A stretch of DNA of 64,000 bases from Carex sylvatica (GCA_964058845.1 CAXKVR010000155.1:26658-90657); one strand, 5' to 3'. Numbered from the stretch's first letter, positions 11,655 through 24,355 are shown. Notes: generated by a model from the sequence alone, not told the origin. Translations and numbers: made by a program.

Positions 11655-12488
11655 CCACGACGTGTAGCGGAGGAGACAGGCGTGGCGCGTCTGTGCTGGA
11701 GGTGGGGTCGCTTTCGGCTATGCAGAAAGGGCAGGGGTCTGGCAGGAGGGTTTTGGTCTGGCGCCGAAATCGTGTTTCTAAGAAGGAGCGGCGAGAAAAA
11801 AAGTAGATGACAAAGAAATGTAACAGCGTCGTGAGAAAAGAGATAACGAAACAGATAAAAAAATCATTTTATTCCTAAACAATTTAAAGATGGAGATATT
11901 CAATCAAAGGTTAGAATTTAATTAAAATTAATTGCTGTACTACAACTAAAATTATTTTGCTGCACTATAGACAATCCCTTATTTTAATGTTAATGCATAT
12001 CCTTGGCAGTCCCTGCCAAGCTTTCAAAAAAAGAGAATATATTACAGAAGATGTGAACTCACATATGGAGAGGCGGCGGAGATCAGAATTGAAAGAACGC
12101 TGATTCATCGGACGGTATTTGTTTGCTCCAGCGGTAATGCATTGGCAATTTGGCAGGTCATAAGTCATAACCAAAGAATTTTCTCGAATATTCCAAACAT
12201 TTTGCAGCGTGAGACGCCGCTTCTCACGGGCAGTCGGGCACACAGAATATCATGTACTCTCGGAATACATCTCTCCCATAGTCCCATGACATTGACAGAG
12301 CTCCACAGCGAACGTGGGACTGAGTATTTCAGAAACACAAAAGATGTCTTTGTGCCAGGGAGATCAAAACAAGTTATACTGGTCCTCTTGCGTGCCGTAT
12401 TATAATAGGTTCATACACGCACCAACAGAGCCTGATATGCTGTGATCAAACTAGAAAATAACAATATCTAAACCGAGCTTCTTCGACG
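11655..12488. promoter_or_regulatory. Intergenic region between divergent starts
   Basis: This separates the minus-strand candidate exon (ATG 11654) from the plus-strand SERAC1-like gene (ATG 12489). Both would be driven from here if both are real. A GC-rich stretch next to 11655-11800 looks like 5' UTR of the minus-strand unit. No convincing TATA box was seen. The open frames at 11965-12405 have no recognisable content. Confidence 0.3.
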
Positions 12489-15400
12489 ATGCTCCGCCTC
12501 TTCTCACGGCGTCGCCCCCTCCTCATAAGGCGCTTCTCCTCCTCCTCCTCCGACCATCGTCACGTCACCGACCTCATCTCTTCAGCTCCTCCCGTCAATC
12601 AACAACCGCCTCCTTCTCTCACCCCTTTCCCCCATTCCCTATCCTCGCCTCCCCCTCGCCGCTCCATACCGTCCTACGCCATCGCCGGAACCCTAGTCTC
12701 CTCGGCAGCTCTGGTCTACTATCTCTCCGATATCTCCTCTTCTCCATCCCCTACCTCGGACCGAATCTACACCGACCTGTCAGAAACCCTCGAGAAATCC
12801 AAATGCTCCGCGAGACGCGTCATGACACACATGAAACAAACAGGCGCAGCCGCAGCGGTCCTCTGGCGTTCGTTGCTGTCCGTATTGACATCAGCAAACC
12901 AGGGAGTCAGATCCGGGTTTGAGCTCCGTGTGGCAGCCCTCCTTGCTGACATTGCCGCGGCAAACTCTGCAAGGAGGATGGCGCTTGTTGGGGCTGGCCG
13001 TGGGGTTGTGGTGGATTGGCTGCTGGAGATTGCGTCTGGAAATGGAAATGGGGACAGGGGTGGGACCCAGGCTGAGGCAGCGAGAGCTCTGGCACACCTT
13101 GTGGCGGACCCTGCTGTCTGTGAAAAGGTTCTTGGGAGACCCGGTGCGGTGCCCAGCTTGTTGCGGTTTATTTTTTCCTTCCAGCCCAAGAAGCCCAATA
13201 AGGTAGCGTACCACTTGATCATGTATTCATTTGTACCCGCTGGTATGATAGTGAGGCTAACTCTTACCAATGACCACTCTAGTTTTGGCTTTTATAGTTG
13301 CTTGCTTTTTTTGTTGGTGCCTTGTTGTTATGCTATATTTGTTGGTAAATCAGGGCCGGTTTGAGTTTGAGGTACCTTGGGTAAAATCAAGTCTGGTAAT
13401 GCCTAGGGCTGCTGCAAATTTAGGCCTCACTGGGTTCTCTCGGTCTTACTCTGTTGCTTGTTTTCTGATTGAAAAATTGTAGTGAAAATTGGGCAAGCTT
13501 GAACCTTACTATTTATAAGACGGAATTGCAATCCTGATTTAGCCTTAGGTTTGTGTAACAGTCATTAATTGTTGTTCTTTCTGGGGACAGAATTTTAAGC
13601 ACTCTTCCTTGGATGGTTTAGATCCCTCGAGAGGACGGAGCATGCTTGTGGCCGCCTTGATGGATATCATCACCTCCAACTGTGACACAGCAGACCCTGC
13701 CTCTCTTCATCCTGTGCTTTCTGGCAATGCACGTTTACGTGACATTGCTTCTTCCATTGAAGTAATCGAACAAGGCAGTATACATTTCGAAAATGACAAT
13801 AACAACAATGATGATGGTGATGATGGAGACATAGGAATGAAAGGTATAGGTATGAAGGTTCTAGGTGGTACGACTATTTTGGGGTTTTCTCCTGATAAGG
13901 GGGAGGAATTGACTGTACCATTGCATAATGCTGTGAGCTTGCCTGAGCTGGATCGGTCGTTTTCAGGCACCGTACCAGGGTTGTGGGACGACTTGCAAAG
14001 AGAGCATGTGGCGGTACCATTTGCTACATGGGCTCTAGCAAACTGGGCCCTGGCATCTGGTACAAACCGGTTAAGGATCCAAGAGCTGGATAAGGATGGT
14101 CAAGCAGTAATGGCAGCTTTGATGGCTCCAGAAAGGACTGTAAAATGGCATGGTTCTTTGGTTGCACATGCACTTTTGGACGACCCAAATTTGCCTCTGA
14201 CTGGTTCGGTACCTCACTGGAGCTCGAGCCTGCTCAATACGGCTTTTGATGCAAGTGGGAGTGAGGATGTTTCATTGGTCCAGCTGGCACTCTCAACTTT
14301 TCTTGTTTCAGTTGAGAGGTCTGATGAGTCTAAGAAGGTTATCAGGGAGAAAGGCCTCGAACTTCTGAGAGGAATCACGAAACAAACTGAGAAAAATATT
14401 AATTTGCAAAAGATGTTAGTTAGGGTTTTGGGTCTCTTATGTGAGGATAACCATATGAATGGTTCTAGTGATACACATGCTCCATTGTCTATCGAGGAAG
14501 GCCAGAAATGGTCTGGGATTTTGATACGATGGATTTTTGACCGGTATTATCCAGATACTATGAGAGATACAGCTATTAGAATACTCTCCCGTATTCTGGA
14601 GGATTGTGGCCCTGCATCAGTACCAGTTTCTCAGGGTTGGTTGACTCTTTTGCTCAATGAAGTTCTGGGTTCAAGCCAGACTCAGAATTTGAAAGGAAAT
14701 CCACCCCCTCCACAGGCTGATAAAGTGAAAGTATGTAATTCTGCTTCTTTGTCTAATATTGAAGCTTTCATATTGTTTCAGTACATTTTTTTTCAAATAG
14801 CAACCACTATCCACATTAGGAAATGTACCTGTTATCCGTGATCGTTTCAAAAGTACCACTAATAAGATGTACACTAACAGATTGCTAAAATATTAAACCA
14901 CCACTTTTTCCTTAAACATGTTTTCAATTCAATATATCTTGGCAAATGAGAAATACATCGAAACACTCATGAGTGGTTTTCTGCAACTGCAACTGCTGTT
15001 GCGGAGCACATTAATCCGAGGAAAGTAACTTTACCGTAAAGTGGAATATCCAGTTAGATTATTGCTTGCTTCTTTAAATGCATGTTTCTTGCAAGTGTCC
15101 AAATTCTGGTATCTTTTGCTTATATAGATAAACGGCGGTGTCACCTGGATAATGAAAATGATAAAAGTAGCACTGGTTTTAGAGCAAAAGATATTAATAC
15201 CATCTAAATTAATATGCATTTATCTCTCTCTCTGTTTCTATGCAGCATAGAATTGACCACTTCAATGCCTCCTCAGCCATGCCAATTGCTAACCAATTAG
15301 CTTCAGCAGTCGTCAGACAAGCTGGGATCCATTCGGAACCTGGGACCATATCCATCAACGAAACACCGTTGGCAGATTTTCTCTCTCTGGAACCATTTGC

Positions 15401-18013
15401 CACATCTCTCAAAAACGTTTTGAAACAGAAAAATCCTCCCAAATTTGACGCTGCTGACTCAGCCCTAGCCACACTACAAGCCATTAAAGCACTGTCTGAG
15501 CTTTGCTCAGATGACATAGCATGCCAGACAAAGATATCTAATTTAGGAGCTCTTTCCTTACTGAGGCGTTTCCTTTTGCGGGATGACTATGAAAAATTAG
15601 CTGCTAATGCAACATATGATGCGTCAAATAAATCAAATAATAGTGAGTCCAATGTAGAGTCTGGTACCGACAATTCTAGCATTCGTGTGCCGCCTGCTGC
15701 ACATGTTAGGAGGCATGCAGCCCGACTATTAAACATTCTCTCGACTTTACCTCATGATAAGAGTGCAATAAAATATGACAAAATCTTGTGCAAGTGGCTT
15801 AACGACTGTGCTGCTGGACTTGTCCAATGCAATGATCTAAAGCTACAGAGCTACTGCAGATCAGTTTTGTTAAATGTTTCACTGCCTGAAAACCCTGAGA
15901 GAAAGATCCCTCAATTTTGTGATGGGCTGTTTTTTGTAAACCCAGAAATGCCCCAGGGATCTCTAGCATACCAAGAGGAAGGAAACAAAGAGAAAAATGA
16001 AAAGATGCATCCCATGTGGGATGTGGTGTTTGTGCACGGTTTACGAGGGGGACCCTTTAATTCGTGGCGAATAGCTGATAATAAGTGTTCAACTACTAGT
16101 AAGGCAGGTTTGGTAGAGAACATTGATCAGGATGCAGGAAAGGAAGGGACATGCTGGCCGAGAGAGTGGCTTTCCATGGATTTCCCTCATGGGCGGTTGT
16201 TCACTGTCAAGTACAAGGTAGTTTTGGAAAATATTGCATTGGGCTTTTGAATTTTTTTTCTTCTAACAAGATACAAAAGGTTACTAATGTATATTTCTTC
16301 ATTGAAGATTAATCTATATTTAAATATCTGATAAAATTAGGTTCAGGTGTAATGAATGAGTTGAAAACTCTGCATTGTCATCGGATGCCTTCCAATTTAT
16401 TATATAATTGTTGTCCCGATTCTCTCTCTTATTTTTTTCTTGTGAGTTGTATTTGAAGAAACTGTTTTTTAAATGCAATGCATTATTATATCCTAATTGA
16501 ATGTATCTTGTGCAGACAAATTTATCTGATTGGACTGGAGCTAGCTTGCCTCTTCAGGTTTGTCCTTTCTCCAGCACTTTGTTAACTAAGAAAAGAAAAA
16601 AAGAATTTTCTCTTTTAGATAAGACGATATGTTTGTGTTTCTAGGAGGTGAGTTCCATGCTTCTCAGGAGGTTGTTGGCAGCAGGAATTGGCACTCGACC
16701 TGTTGTATTTGTTACTCACAGGTTTAATATTTTTTAAAAATTTGAAGAACATATTTTGATTTTATCATGTTAAGGCTATAAACTTGATTTTGTTTTCTCG
16801 TAATTCTAGTATGGGCGGTCTTGTGGTCAAGCAGATGCTTTTCCAAGCCAAGCTAAACAACCATAATGAATTCTTGCACAATACAGCTGGTATAGTAAGT
16901 ATACAATCTTATCACGTTCAGTACATATTTTGCATACATATTGTTTTTACCGTAAAATATATCACCTCTTATTTTCTGTAGGTATTCTATAGCTGTCCCC
17001 ATTTTGGGAGCAAACTAGCTGACATGCCCTGGCGAATGGGCTTCGTTCTTCGCCCAGCTCCTTCAGTTAGTACTATAATTTTGTAGAGGATATAAAATTC
17101 AATCTATCTTTCTGAGTTTGTTTTTTATTTAGTATATCTTAAATGAATTTTGTCTTATAGGTTGGAGAATTAAGGAGCGGATCCCCTCGATTATTAGAGC
17201 TGAATGACTTTATCAGAAACCTTAACAACAAGGGGACCCTTGACGTGCTTAGTTTTAGCGAGGTATGAAATTTGACTTTTGAAAATTATTAACACAACTT
17301 TTCAGCACTACTTGTTGAGAGCAATAATGAATTTGCCTGGATAACAGACTCAGGTTACGCCCATTGTAGAAGGATATGGTGGGTGGGCCCTTCGCATGGA
17401 AGTTGTGCCTATTGAATCTGCGTATCCTGGCTTTGGTGAATTAGTTGTAAGTGTAATATTCATTCATCAGCGAATAGATCACATGGGGGGTAAAGTAATT
17501 ACCCATTTATCACTCGGTCCTTGAATCTTAGGACCTGTTTTGGTCCGTGAACAGTCTGATATATGCTGTTTTGATTGTACCATCATATTTTCTAATAAAA
17601 AGTATAAATGTGACTTGTAATCATTAATCAGATTCAGCTCACCTGGAAGGAGTCATCTCTCTGATATTTCTTTTAGTAGAAGTGGTTTGTTTCACATGGA
17701 GTTGCATAATATCTATTGTCATTAATTCTTTTGACTGAAATGGTCAGCAGGAATCCAGATGGAAAATTTTGCAAAATGGGAAATAGTGAAACTTTTAGGG
17801 ACCTAAACATAGTAAGACCAGTCTGTAATATGCTCTCTGTACATCCTATGCATGGTGTTAATCGTTATGTATCTGTTGCATGATAACTATTACCAGGTAT
17901 TGGATGGAACTGATCATGTAAACTCATGCAAGCCATTGAACAAGTTAGATCCATCTTATGCCGAGACGCTCAAATTCTTAAAGAAACTGACAGCTCAACG
18001 TGATAAGAATTAG
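12489..18013 (+). CDS. SERAC1-like alpha/beta-hydrolase with ARM-like region, mitochondrial
   Basis: Ten exons: 12489-13202, 13591-14730, 15246-16217, 16516-16557, 16645-16721, 16810-16894, 16982-17065, 17161-17262, 17348-17446 and 17897-18013. All are GT-AG in consistent phase, giving 1143 residues. The N-terminus (MLRLFSRRRPLLIRRFSSSS) is an Arg/Ser-rich mitochondrial presequence, followed by a hydrophobic segment at about 61-79. Helical ARM-like sequence fills roughly 100-830. The hydrolase domain starts at VFVHGLRGG (around 880) and has the nucleophile elbow THSMGG (Ser982, codon split between exons 5 and 6), YSCPHFGS, and a C-terminal DGTDHVNSCKP whose His (about 1112) is the likely catalytic base. 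Human SERAC1 acts in phosphatidylglycerol/cardiolipin remodelling; the plant role is inferred only. No defect was seen. Confidence 0.9.
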
Positions 18014-19288
18014 AAATTCAGGAATTTTGAAATCTTTTCTATGAGGTACCAATAGGTGAGCTTAGCAATGAGAGTTTAGGGATTCATCTGATGTACAGAC
18101 TATAGAGAATTTGTGTTTGTTGTAATTAAGAGATGTATTGTGCCCCTTGTATGGCACCTTTGGTTGTAATATGCCATAGCACTGATTTTTGTATAATGTC
18201 CATCAGTCCATGTATATATCAAAGTAGATAGTCAACAATTTATTAAATAAATAAATTAACATTTACTGCTTTAGGACAACCAGTAGTTTGATTGTAGCAG
18301 CTAATTCTCTCTAAACTTTACATAATATGGATATGAACAAGAGTGTTTTATAGTACGACATGATACAAATTGATGTGGCACTACTTTTAAAGTGTTCATG
18401 CTACATAGGTTAAATTCTATGGTTGAAGTTTCAAGTTTCTCATTTATTCTTTCTCTATTCAATGGAGTGCCAAACCAGCACCAGCCCTTGTTAAAGAAAA
18501 GAGGCTACGGGAGTAAAGAATTTACGTTAAAACGGACGACTCTGATCTCATTCTACACGGACAGGTATTGCACTGGATCTGAATTCAGAATCTTCACGTA
18601 TTGCTCATTAACAGAATTTAAACACTAAAATAGGCGTGTGTGTGTGTGTTCCCTTTTCGTTCCATTCCTTGCTCAACAAAATGGAGTCGGTCTTTTGACA
18701 GTAGACGCGAGTCGCGCACATCGCCACGCAAGCGAAAGCAGAAGGTATTTTCCGAATAAACAAATGCGGAGCTAATATTTTAAAATTTTACTGGCGATGT
18801 CCATCGAGTACCATTTTTGTAGAAAACTGTCTTACTTTTCTCCTATTGAGATTGAGGTATCTGCTCATTTGATCTGACAATACCCGGGGTACAATTGGGC
18901 GTATCATTTGTAATCCTTTTATTTATAAACTATCTGCAAATTATTATGAATAGTTCACTAAACTTTATCTCAATTTTCACTATTACACAAAACTCCAAAC
19001 TCAGGCTGTGTATAGCTAACACCAGAACTTAGATCTACAGCATTTGTGGTATGACCCCAAGGTCCTGATTGTATACCCTGGTGGTTATTTTGGAAGATGA
19101 TTTTGAATGGGGCCTGTTTTGTCTCAAAACAGGCATGAAAGTGCTATTTTGTAGATTTACCCCTTACAATTTTGAAGTTAACCGGCCTTTCAAGCTTATA
19201 CTATTTAGGTGTTTGTTACATCGTTTTGTTTGCCTTACAAGCATGTAGAAAACTAAGTAATGTGAATTGTTCTTCCTATTATAGTCTC
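18014..19288. other. 3' flank of SERAC1-like gene and probable promoter/5' UTR intron of the next gene
   Basis: 18014-18250 is probable 3' UTR, with AATAAATAAATAAA at 18245. A (TG)n run lies at 18637-18650. The GC-richer stretch 18660-18745 ends GCAGAAG followed by GTATTTT, which could be a non-coding first exon of the gene at 20250. That would place 18746 to about 20220 in a 5' UTR intron. This is inference only. Confidence 0.3.
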
Positions 19289-19614
19289 ATGGACAATAAA
19301 CTGGATTGTGAAGAAGAGTTTGTATTTCTTGATTTAGATGGCTGCATCTTTTCTGACATACCTTCAAATGTCCCATATGTACTCTCCGGGTTGGATACTC
19401 TCTATCTCCAACCTTAGTAATTGGCGACTGCCTAAAGCTGATTGGTGAGTACCAAGAGACTGTTGGGATGTGCTATTTCTTCTCTGAAACCAAATCCAGC
19501 AATTTTAACAAATTCTCAAAGCAAGTAAAACCCCTTGATAGCCTCCGAAAAGTAATCAAATTCAGGGTTTTGAGTGAGGATCAATGCAAAGCTGAGCTTA
19601 CTGGCAATTCATAA
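19289..19614 (+). pseudogene. Frameshifted intronless copy resembling TFIIIC subunit 6 (GTF3C6/tau55-like)
   Basis: From ATG 19289 the frame reads MDNKLDCEEEFVFLDLDGC and then PYVLSGLDT, like the N-terminal beta-strands of the TFIIIC subunit 6 family. It stops at 19417. Starting at 19411 in another frame, homologous-looking sequence continues as TLVIGDCLKLIGEYQETVG and CYFFSETKSSN, ending at a stop at 19612-19614. A single indel near 19400-19410 therefore separates the halves. There are no introns, which suggests a retrocopy. The functional protein helps RNA polymerase III initiation. The copy lies just upstream of, perhaps within a 5' UTR intron of, the gene at 20250. The family call rests on motif memory. 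Confidence 0.5.
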
Positions 19615-20249
19615 TTTCTTCCTAGGTGCAATTTGGGGAAGGTGGGGTCTGCATACATGGTATTTATTTACTGGGGCAAGTGAGATATTTCTTGTTTCTA
19701 GGGATAATACATGAAATTTTCATATTTTGAAAGGCATGTTTTTAGAAGAAATCTCCTTGTAATTTGATTCTTTGGGTGACACATTGTGGTTCTGTTTTTT
19801 ATTTTTTGTTCTCATGGACATATTGTTTAGTTATATTTTATTTTATGATGCTGTTTGTTTTATTTCAACATCATTCCAGTTCCATTTTGGCAGAACGCCA
19901 CCTCTGTACTTGTTCCTGCTTAATTCACAATGTACTAGTGTGTTTTGTTTTAACTTAACCGTAAATATTCATTTCAGCATTGCTCAAAATTCCTACCTCT
20001 TTCAGGTGCATGCGTATTACAATTTTAAATTGCACTGCTGTTTTGATATCTGCAATATATGAAACTTCAATGTCCAACTGAAGGATATCCCTCTTGGCAG
20101 CACTGGTACAAATGGGATAAGTATTGTAGTTCCTAGTTGAATTAATTGCACCTGATCTTCTGAACTCCCAGCTTTGATAATATAAACTCATACCTTTTAC
20201 CAGGTAATAATTTTCACCAAGACAACTCTTGCCACTCCCTACTTGTGAA
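19615..20249. other. Upstream region or 5' UTR intron of the CX3C protein gene
   Basis: T-rich sequence typical of plant intron or promoter. Open frames on both strands have no recognisable content, and the antisense one overlaps the downstream exon. No element was identified. Confidence 0.3.
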
Positions 20250-20627
20250 ATGGTGGCCATCTGGTGGCCTATACTTGGAGCTGCTGTACCTGCAGTGCTT
20301 GCTGGCCAAGCAATTATTGGAAAGATAAGGGGAGATGAAGAAAGTCGCCTGAAAGCTGCAAGAGGCCGTGGAAACAACTCTGATGAGGTTTTTGTCTGTG
20401 AACGGGTCTGCACCTCCAAGCGAATGCTGAAGAAGGTTGGGGCCTTATCCAAGGACCCAATGCCTGATACCTGTGTGACTGTCTGTGGTGTTTCTGAGCT
20501 GGATGCATGTGCTGACGCATGTGCACGGACAGTGTGCGTGAATCAGTACCAAGTACCCAACTGGAATGATACTTGTTTGAAACGCTGCCAGAGCGAGTGT
20601 CTAAAGCTCTTTTCGTCTTCGGAATAG
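20250..20627 (+). CDS. Small membrane-anchored protein with ten cysteines in CX3C spacing
   Basis: Single-exon frame of 125 residues. The start MVAIWWPILGAAVPA was chosen because it opens a hydrophobic segment (about 2-24) that looks like a membrane anchor, and longer in-frame starts add nothing recognisable. A basic linker (25-45) follows, then a Cys-rich domain with Cys at 50, 54, 75, 79, 87, 91, 96, 109, 113 and 117. Four CX3C pairs are seen, the last extended to CX3CX3C. I recall near-identical uncharacterised proteins across land plants, so it is probably a conserved plant-specific family. The spacing recalls disulfide-bonded mitochondrial intermembrane-space proteins; this is inference. 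A poly(A) signal AATAAA lies at 20692. Confidence 0.75.
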   Translation: MVAIWWPILGAAVPAVLAGQAIIGKIRGDEESRLKAARGRGNNSDEVFVCERVCTSKRMLKKVGALSKDPMPDTCVTVCGVSELDACADACARTVCVNQYQVPNWNDTCLKRCQSECLKLFSSSE

Positions 20628-22170
20628 GATGTTAGAAGTCATTTTTTGTTTTAATTGTTGTGAAGTTCTCTTTTCCAAAGGACCTTTTTTTAATAAACAT
20701 TTTCAAAGGATATTGGTATTCATCTTTTGAATTGTGGTTATGACAAAATTTGTCGGTTTTACTAAGGTTTATAGTTAGTGGTGTTTTGTAATCCTTGTGT
20801 CGTCATTATGCTTTCATGAGATGTAACACAGCAAGTTTTGCTACTTACCAATGCAATTCTCAGATTCATACGTCTCATAACAAATCACCTTAATAAATTT
20901 AAGTTATATTGGTTTGTTCTTGTGTCTAGTTGGTCTGAATGCCCATAAACCTACTTGGTGGTTTCCTATGATGACACAACATGTAAATAATAAACAGTAT
21001 ATCATTTTTTTATGATGTAGAAAACAAACATATAATCTGATCTGTGTTCATAAGAATCTTGAACTGAGTCTGACACATTTGATATAATCTATAAATGTTT
21101 TAATTGTGTGCATTAGTCAGCGGTATATTCATGTAAGTTGTTTTAAGGCAATATAAATCTGAATATATTGAACCAACAATTACCATGGCATTTTTTTGTA
21201 ACGACCACAGCAACAAACCGACGACTCATCCGTTCCCAGCCTGGTTTTAACTTGAAGATGCAGTTCTCTGCATATATCATATTGAAGCTCAAGGCTATCT
21301 GCTGATTGTACGAAAAATTTAATTGTTGTAGGAAGGTTGCGGCGGAAGCATTGAAAGAATAATTTCGTCAAACATATTGTGAGCATACATCAACATCCAT
21401 TCAAATGAAGAAATATGAAAAACACACAAGAACTAACCACAACAAGCAATAAGCACAAGGAAATAAAAGAGAAACAAGATTTTACAAGAAAAAATTACCG
21501 AAGCACGACACAAAATCGCTATACTTCTTTCCACACTCTTTTTATAATTTCATGCACTATTTTAAAATTCCCTACTGTATTTTGGTTAATTGGTACAAAA
21601 GAGCAGAATTCTAGAAAAAGATGACTTGAAGAGAACACTTCACTTTACAAAGAGATGACTTACAGCTTGTATTTTTCTTTTTGTATCATTCATGCTCGTA
21701 GGCTCACAAACACTTCTAGCAGCTAATTCACCCTGCTTATCCCTTCCTATACATGTATTTTTGAAAGATAATTCTAATCGCAAAACATAGGAAAAGTGTA
21801 TCCTGTGAAATCCCAGCCTAGTAAAGTGTCTTTTACTGGAATGAAAATCAGTGGAAGTTCAACCTGACAGACTCTATCAGGGTTTCAAAAAATAAAAAAA
21901 ATCAGAGGAGTTCAATAGAAGCAAAACCGCTCAAGTTCCATTCGGAACTTCTCCGTGAAAACACAAAATAGGCTGCGGCCCAATACTCTTGTCTTCACCG
22001 GATCAACATTAATTGTCTTTCTCTCAGAGATGGAAAAGAAAATGGGTAAATTTTCTAGATACTTTTAAAATACTTCTTTAATTTTTTATTAATTATTCAT
22101 GTACTCTTTGTTATCTATATGTCTCTCAACTCGGGATATATATATATATAGATATAGAGATAGATAGATA
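20628..22170. other. 3' UTR and gene-free DNA
   Basis: 20628 to about 20710 is 3' UTR. The rest is AT-rich. A minus-strand frame at 21386-21180 has protein-like words but no recognised family and is not called. A (TA)n/(GATA)n microsatellite at 22136-22172 borders the first MITE. Confidence 0.35.
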
Positions 22171-22598
22171 GAGAGATGGACTTGGGTGAGTTATAGAGTA
22201 AAATACGTTTGTACTCCACACCATATTTTCATTTTAAAAATTCAAACAACTGATTCAAGCCTTCCAATATGTTCTCTATATTGAAATGTGCTTCGAGACT
22301 AAATTTTATATTTTTTAGAATTTTTTTACTATTTATTAAGCCAATTTGAAAATCTGAAAATTCGGGTGAACAGTAGAAAACAGTAAAAAAATTTGGACCA
22401 CCGGATCAGCGGTTTTCAAAGTGGCTTAATAATTAGTAAAAAAGATTCAAAAAAATGTAAAATTTGGTCTCCAAGCACATTTCAATATGGAGATCGTGTT
22501 GAGCGGTTTGGATCAGTTATTTGGATTTTCAAAATGGCTAAAATGTACCATGGAGCACCAACATGTTTTACTCCATGGCACACCCAAGTCCATCTCTC
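22171..22598. mobile_element. Foldback MITE, family A, copy 1
   Basis: The ends GAGAGATGGACTTGGGTG and CACCCAAGTCCATCTCTC are exact inverted copies. The arms pair further inward (TACTATTTATTAAGCC on the left, GGCTTAATAATTAGTA on the right), so the whole unit is an imperfect palindrome of about 428 bp. It sits between TA/GATA and CT/TA/GA microsatellites. No coding capacity. It resembles elements that target TA microsatellites. Confidence 0.7.
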
Positions 22599-22640
22599 TC
22601 TCTCTCTCTATATATATATAGAGAGAGAGAGAGAGAGGGC

Positions 22641-23045
22641 AGAACTAGGGTGTTCTTAAGCTCACCAAAGTGTTTGGTGAGCTTAACTCCAAAATCTGTT
22701 AAATTGGTTTCAAATGACGAATCCGAACCGTTGGAACCCGCCTACCTTACGGGTGATGCGTCTATATGTGAAAATTTTAAACATTCGAATTAATTTAGTA
22801 TAAAGTCAATTGGTCAAAATTAGAAGGTTAATAAATTAATTTTAGTGCATTCATTTTTTTAATGTTTTTTGATCGCTTGACTTTATATTAAATTAATTCG
22901 AATGTTTAAAATTTTCACATGTAGATGCATCACTCATAAGGTAGGCGGATTTTAACGGTTCGGATTCGTCATTTGAAATCGATTTGATGGGTTTTGGAGT
23001 TAAGCTCACCAAACACCTTGGCGAGCTTAAGAACACCCTAGTTCT
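22641..23045. mobile_element. Foldback MITE, family B, copy 1
   Basis: The terminal inverted repeat is AGAACTAGGGTGTTCTTAAG on the left, with its complement ending CACCCTAGTTCT on the right. Inner arms match through GTCAAATGACGAATCCGAAC-like and ATTCGAATGTTTAAAATTTT-like segments. It lies between a GA run and a (TA)n run. Copies 2 (35343) and 3 (33717, degenerate) are in this window. Confidence 0.75.
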
Positions 23046-23072
23046 ACTCATATATATATATATATATATATA

Positions 23073-23487
23073 GAGTAAGTCTACCATACATTGTAATGCA
23101 TAGGCACCTCTGTGCATTGGACTATAAATCACCATATTCAAAGTCCAAATGACCGATCCAAACCGTTCATCTTGTTCTCCATATTAATATGTGCTTGGAG
23201 ACCAAATTTTATATTTTTTAGAATTTGTTTACTATTTATTAAGCCACATTGAAAATCGTTGATCCAACGGTTACAGTAAAATCAAAAGGCACCGTTGGAT
23301 CAGTGATTTTCAAAGTGACTTAATAAATAGTAAACAAATTCTAAAAAATATAAAATTTGGTCTCCAAGCACATATTAATATGGAGAACAAGATGAACGGT
23401 TTGGATCGGTTATTTGGATTTTGAATCCGTGATTTATAGTCCAATGCACAGAGGTGCCTATGCATTGGAATGTATGGTAGACTTACT
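23073..23487. mobile_element. Foldback MITE, family C, tandem copy 1
   Basis: A palindrome of about 415 bp starting GAGTAAGTCTACCATACATT and ending with the inverted copy at AGACTTACT. The centre carries GATCCAACGGTTACAG and its near-inverse CACCGTTGGATCAGTG. It is flanked by (TA)n on both sides. Confidence 0.75.
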
Positions 23488-23510
23488 ATATATATATATA
23501 TATATATATA

Positions 23511-23926
23511 GAGTAAGTCTACCATACATTGCAATGCATAGGCATCTCTATGCATTGGACTATAAATCACCATATTCAAAGTCCAAATGACCGATCCAAA
23601 CCGTTCATCTTGTTCTCCATATTAATATGTGCTTGGAGACCAAATTTTATATTTTTTGGAATTTGTTTACTATTTATTAAGCCACATTGAAAATCGTTGA
23701 TCCAACGGTTACAGTAAAATCAAAAGGCACCGTTGGATCAGTGATTTTCAAAGTGACTTAATAAATAGTAAACAAATTCTAAAAAATATAAAATTTGGTC
23801 TCCAAGCACATATTAATATGGAGAACAAGATGAACGGTTTGGATCGGTTATTTGGACTTTGAATCCGTGATTTATAGTCCAATGCACAGAGGTGCCTATG
23901 CATTGGAATGTATGGTAGACTTACTA
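23511..23926. mobile_element. Foldback MITE, family C, tandem copy 2
   Basis: Near-identical to copy 1 over its full length and separated from it by about 24 bp of (TA)n. By eye only scattered single-base differences are visible. Only about 4 bp of TATA separate it from copy 3. Confidence 0.75.
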
Positions 23927-23930
23927 TATA

Positions 23931-24346
23931 GAGTAAGTCTACCATACATTGCAATGCATAGGCACCTCTATGCATTGGACTATAAATCACCATATTCAAA
24001 GTCCAAATGACCGATCCAAACCATTCATCTTGTTCTCCATATTAATATGTGCTTGGAGACCAAATTTTACATTTTTTGGAATTTTTTTACTATTTATTAA
24101 GCCACATTGAAAATCGCTGATCCAACGGTTACAGTAAAATCAAAAGGCACCGTTGGATCAGTGATTTTCAAAGTGACTTAATAAATAGTAAACAAATTCC
24201 AAAAAATATAAAATTTGGTCTCCAAGCACATATTAATATGGAGAACAAGATGAACGGTTTGGATTGGTTATTTGGACTTTGAATCCGTGATTTATAGTCC
24301 AATGCACAAAGGTGCTTATGCATTGCAATGTATGGTAGACTTACTA
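23931..24346. mobile_element. Foldback MITE, family C, tandem copy 3
   Basis: Third near-identical palindrome, in the same layout as copies 1 and 2, with a start-to-start distance of 420 bp from copy 2. It ends in a short TATATATA tract that also borders the next element. Confidence 0.75.
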
Positions 24347-24355
24347 TATATATAT

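Noticed and set aside
12767..13270. Minus-strand open frames over the first SERAC1-like exon
   Set aside because: They are antisense to a high-GC coding exon with consistent splice structure and show no domain content.
19955..20526. Minus-strand frames opposite the CX3C gene
   Set aside because: Antisense to the conserved coding exon; no recognised domains.
21180..21386. Minus-strand frame with protein-like words
   Set aside because: No family recognised, no splice partners and only 68 codons. Left uncalled.
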